This document shows positions 31,425 to 31,497 of a stretch of 31,497 bases of DNA, piece by piece. The first letter of the stretch is position 1, and each line of letters begins with the position of its first letter. A program made the translations under genes and the position numbers. The notes below the pieces were generated by a model. It had not been told where the DNA came from. It ran no database searches and worked only from the letters and a program-made list of their open reading frames with translations. Where the stretch lies: IMG/VR virus record IMGVR_UViG_3300030419_000225, positions 1-31,497 of that record. One strand, 5' to 3'. This stretch comes from a virus.

Positions 31425-31497
31425 ATGACATCTAGTACAAAACAAGCATTTGACGCTTATATAGATCTTACTAGAAAACAAAGAGAAGGAGCACTCA
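31425..31497 (+). CDS. Start of the next late gene, truncated by the window
   Basis: ATG four bases after the previous stop opens a frame of 24 codons (M-T-S-S-T-K-Q-A-F-D-A-Y-I-D-L-T-R-K-Q-R) up to the window end. No clear ribosome site. By synteny the next gene should be another large internal virion protein; too short to identify. Confidence 0.6.
   Translation, partial: MTSSTKQAFDAYIDLTRKQREGAL

Overview
The window is a stretch of an AT-rich, tailed double-stranded DNA phage genome. It looks like an uncultivated marine podovirus of the broad HTVC010P/pelagiphage type. The reasons are the gene order (TerS, TerL, long portal, motif protein, scaffold, major capsid, small basic proteins, tail-tube A-like and B-like proteins, repeat-built fibre, then large internal virion proteins), the absence of tail-sheath or tape-measure genes, and a hydrophobic 55-residue microprotein of a kind I recall from marine phage metagenomes. 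No integrase, tRNA or RNA polymerase gene is visible. Family names were assigned by reading the proteins, not by a search.

Left part (1-6475), minus strand. Short genes are organised as modules, each behind a sigma70-like promoter with a TTGAC core and a 17 or 18 bp spacer. From right to left: an 89-aa gene with a textbook terminator; two membrane microproteins (25 and 55 aa); a zinc-ribbon protein plus a 96-aa protein; a 116-aa plus 148-aa pair; a four-gene operon (DUF932-like, GP88-like, 102 aa, about 133 aa); and the first 18 codons of a probable single-stranded-DNA-binding protein. Three promoters (3955-3983, 4544-4572, 4902-4930) are degenerate copies of one repeated module. Intergenic segments are unusually structured: a four-way-junction-like leader (116-221), a three-way junction (2863-2938), paired hairpins (5225-5328), and a large decayed inverted duplication centred on 5740-5833 in which one arm carries the intact 89-aa gene and the other its ruined copy.

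Switch region (about 6280-6511). Divergent promoters sit back to back: one minus-strand (6424-6452) and one plus-strand (6476-6504). The latter begins the packaging and structural block, possibly as a nearly leaderless transcript.

Right part (6512-31497), plus strand, one tightly packed late block. TerS and TerL are separated by two glycan-synthesis-like genes and small proteins. TerL carries an N-terminal AT-hook and coiled coil. Portal, scaffold, capsid and tail genes follow. The scaffold leader holds three copies of a small hairpin motif. The tail part has a 933-aa repeat fibre and an extraordinary 814-aa Thr/Ser repeat protein capped at both ends by a short WDGDS element. The end of the window has three small genes, a Gly-rich/Gln-Asn-rich virion protein, a cationic amphipathic protein, a conserved PGQSLT-type protein, a 645-aa internal protein and the start of the next gene.

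The strongest candidates for something undescribed are the Thr-rich adhesin (possibly linked to the glycosyltransferase-like genes), the decayed inverted gene duplication, the triplicated hairpin leader before the head genes, and the structured leader of the SSB-like gene.
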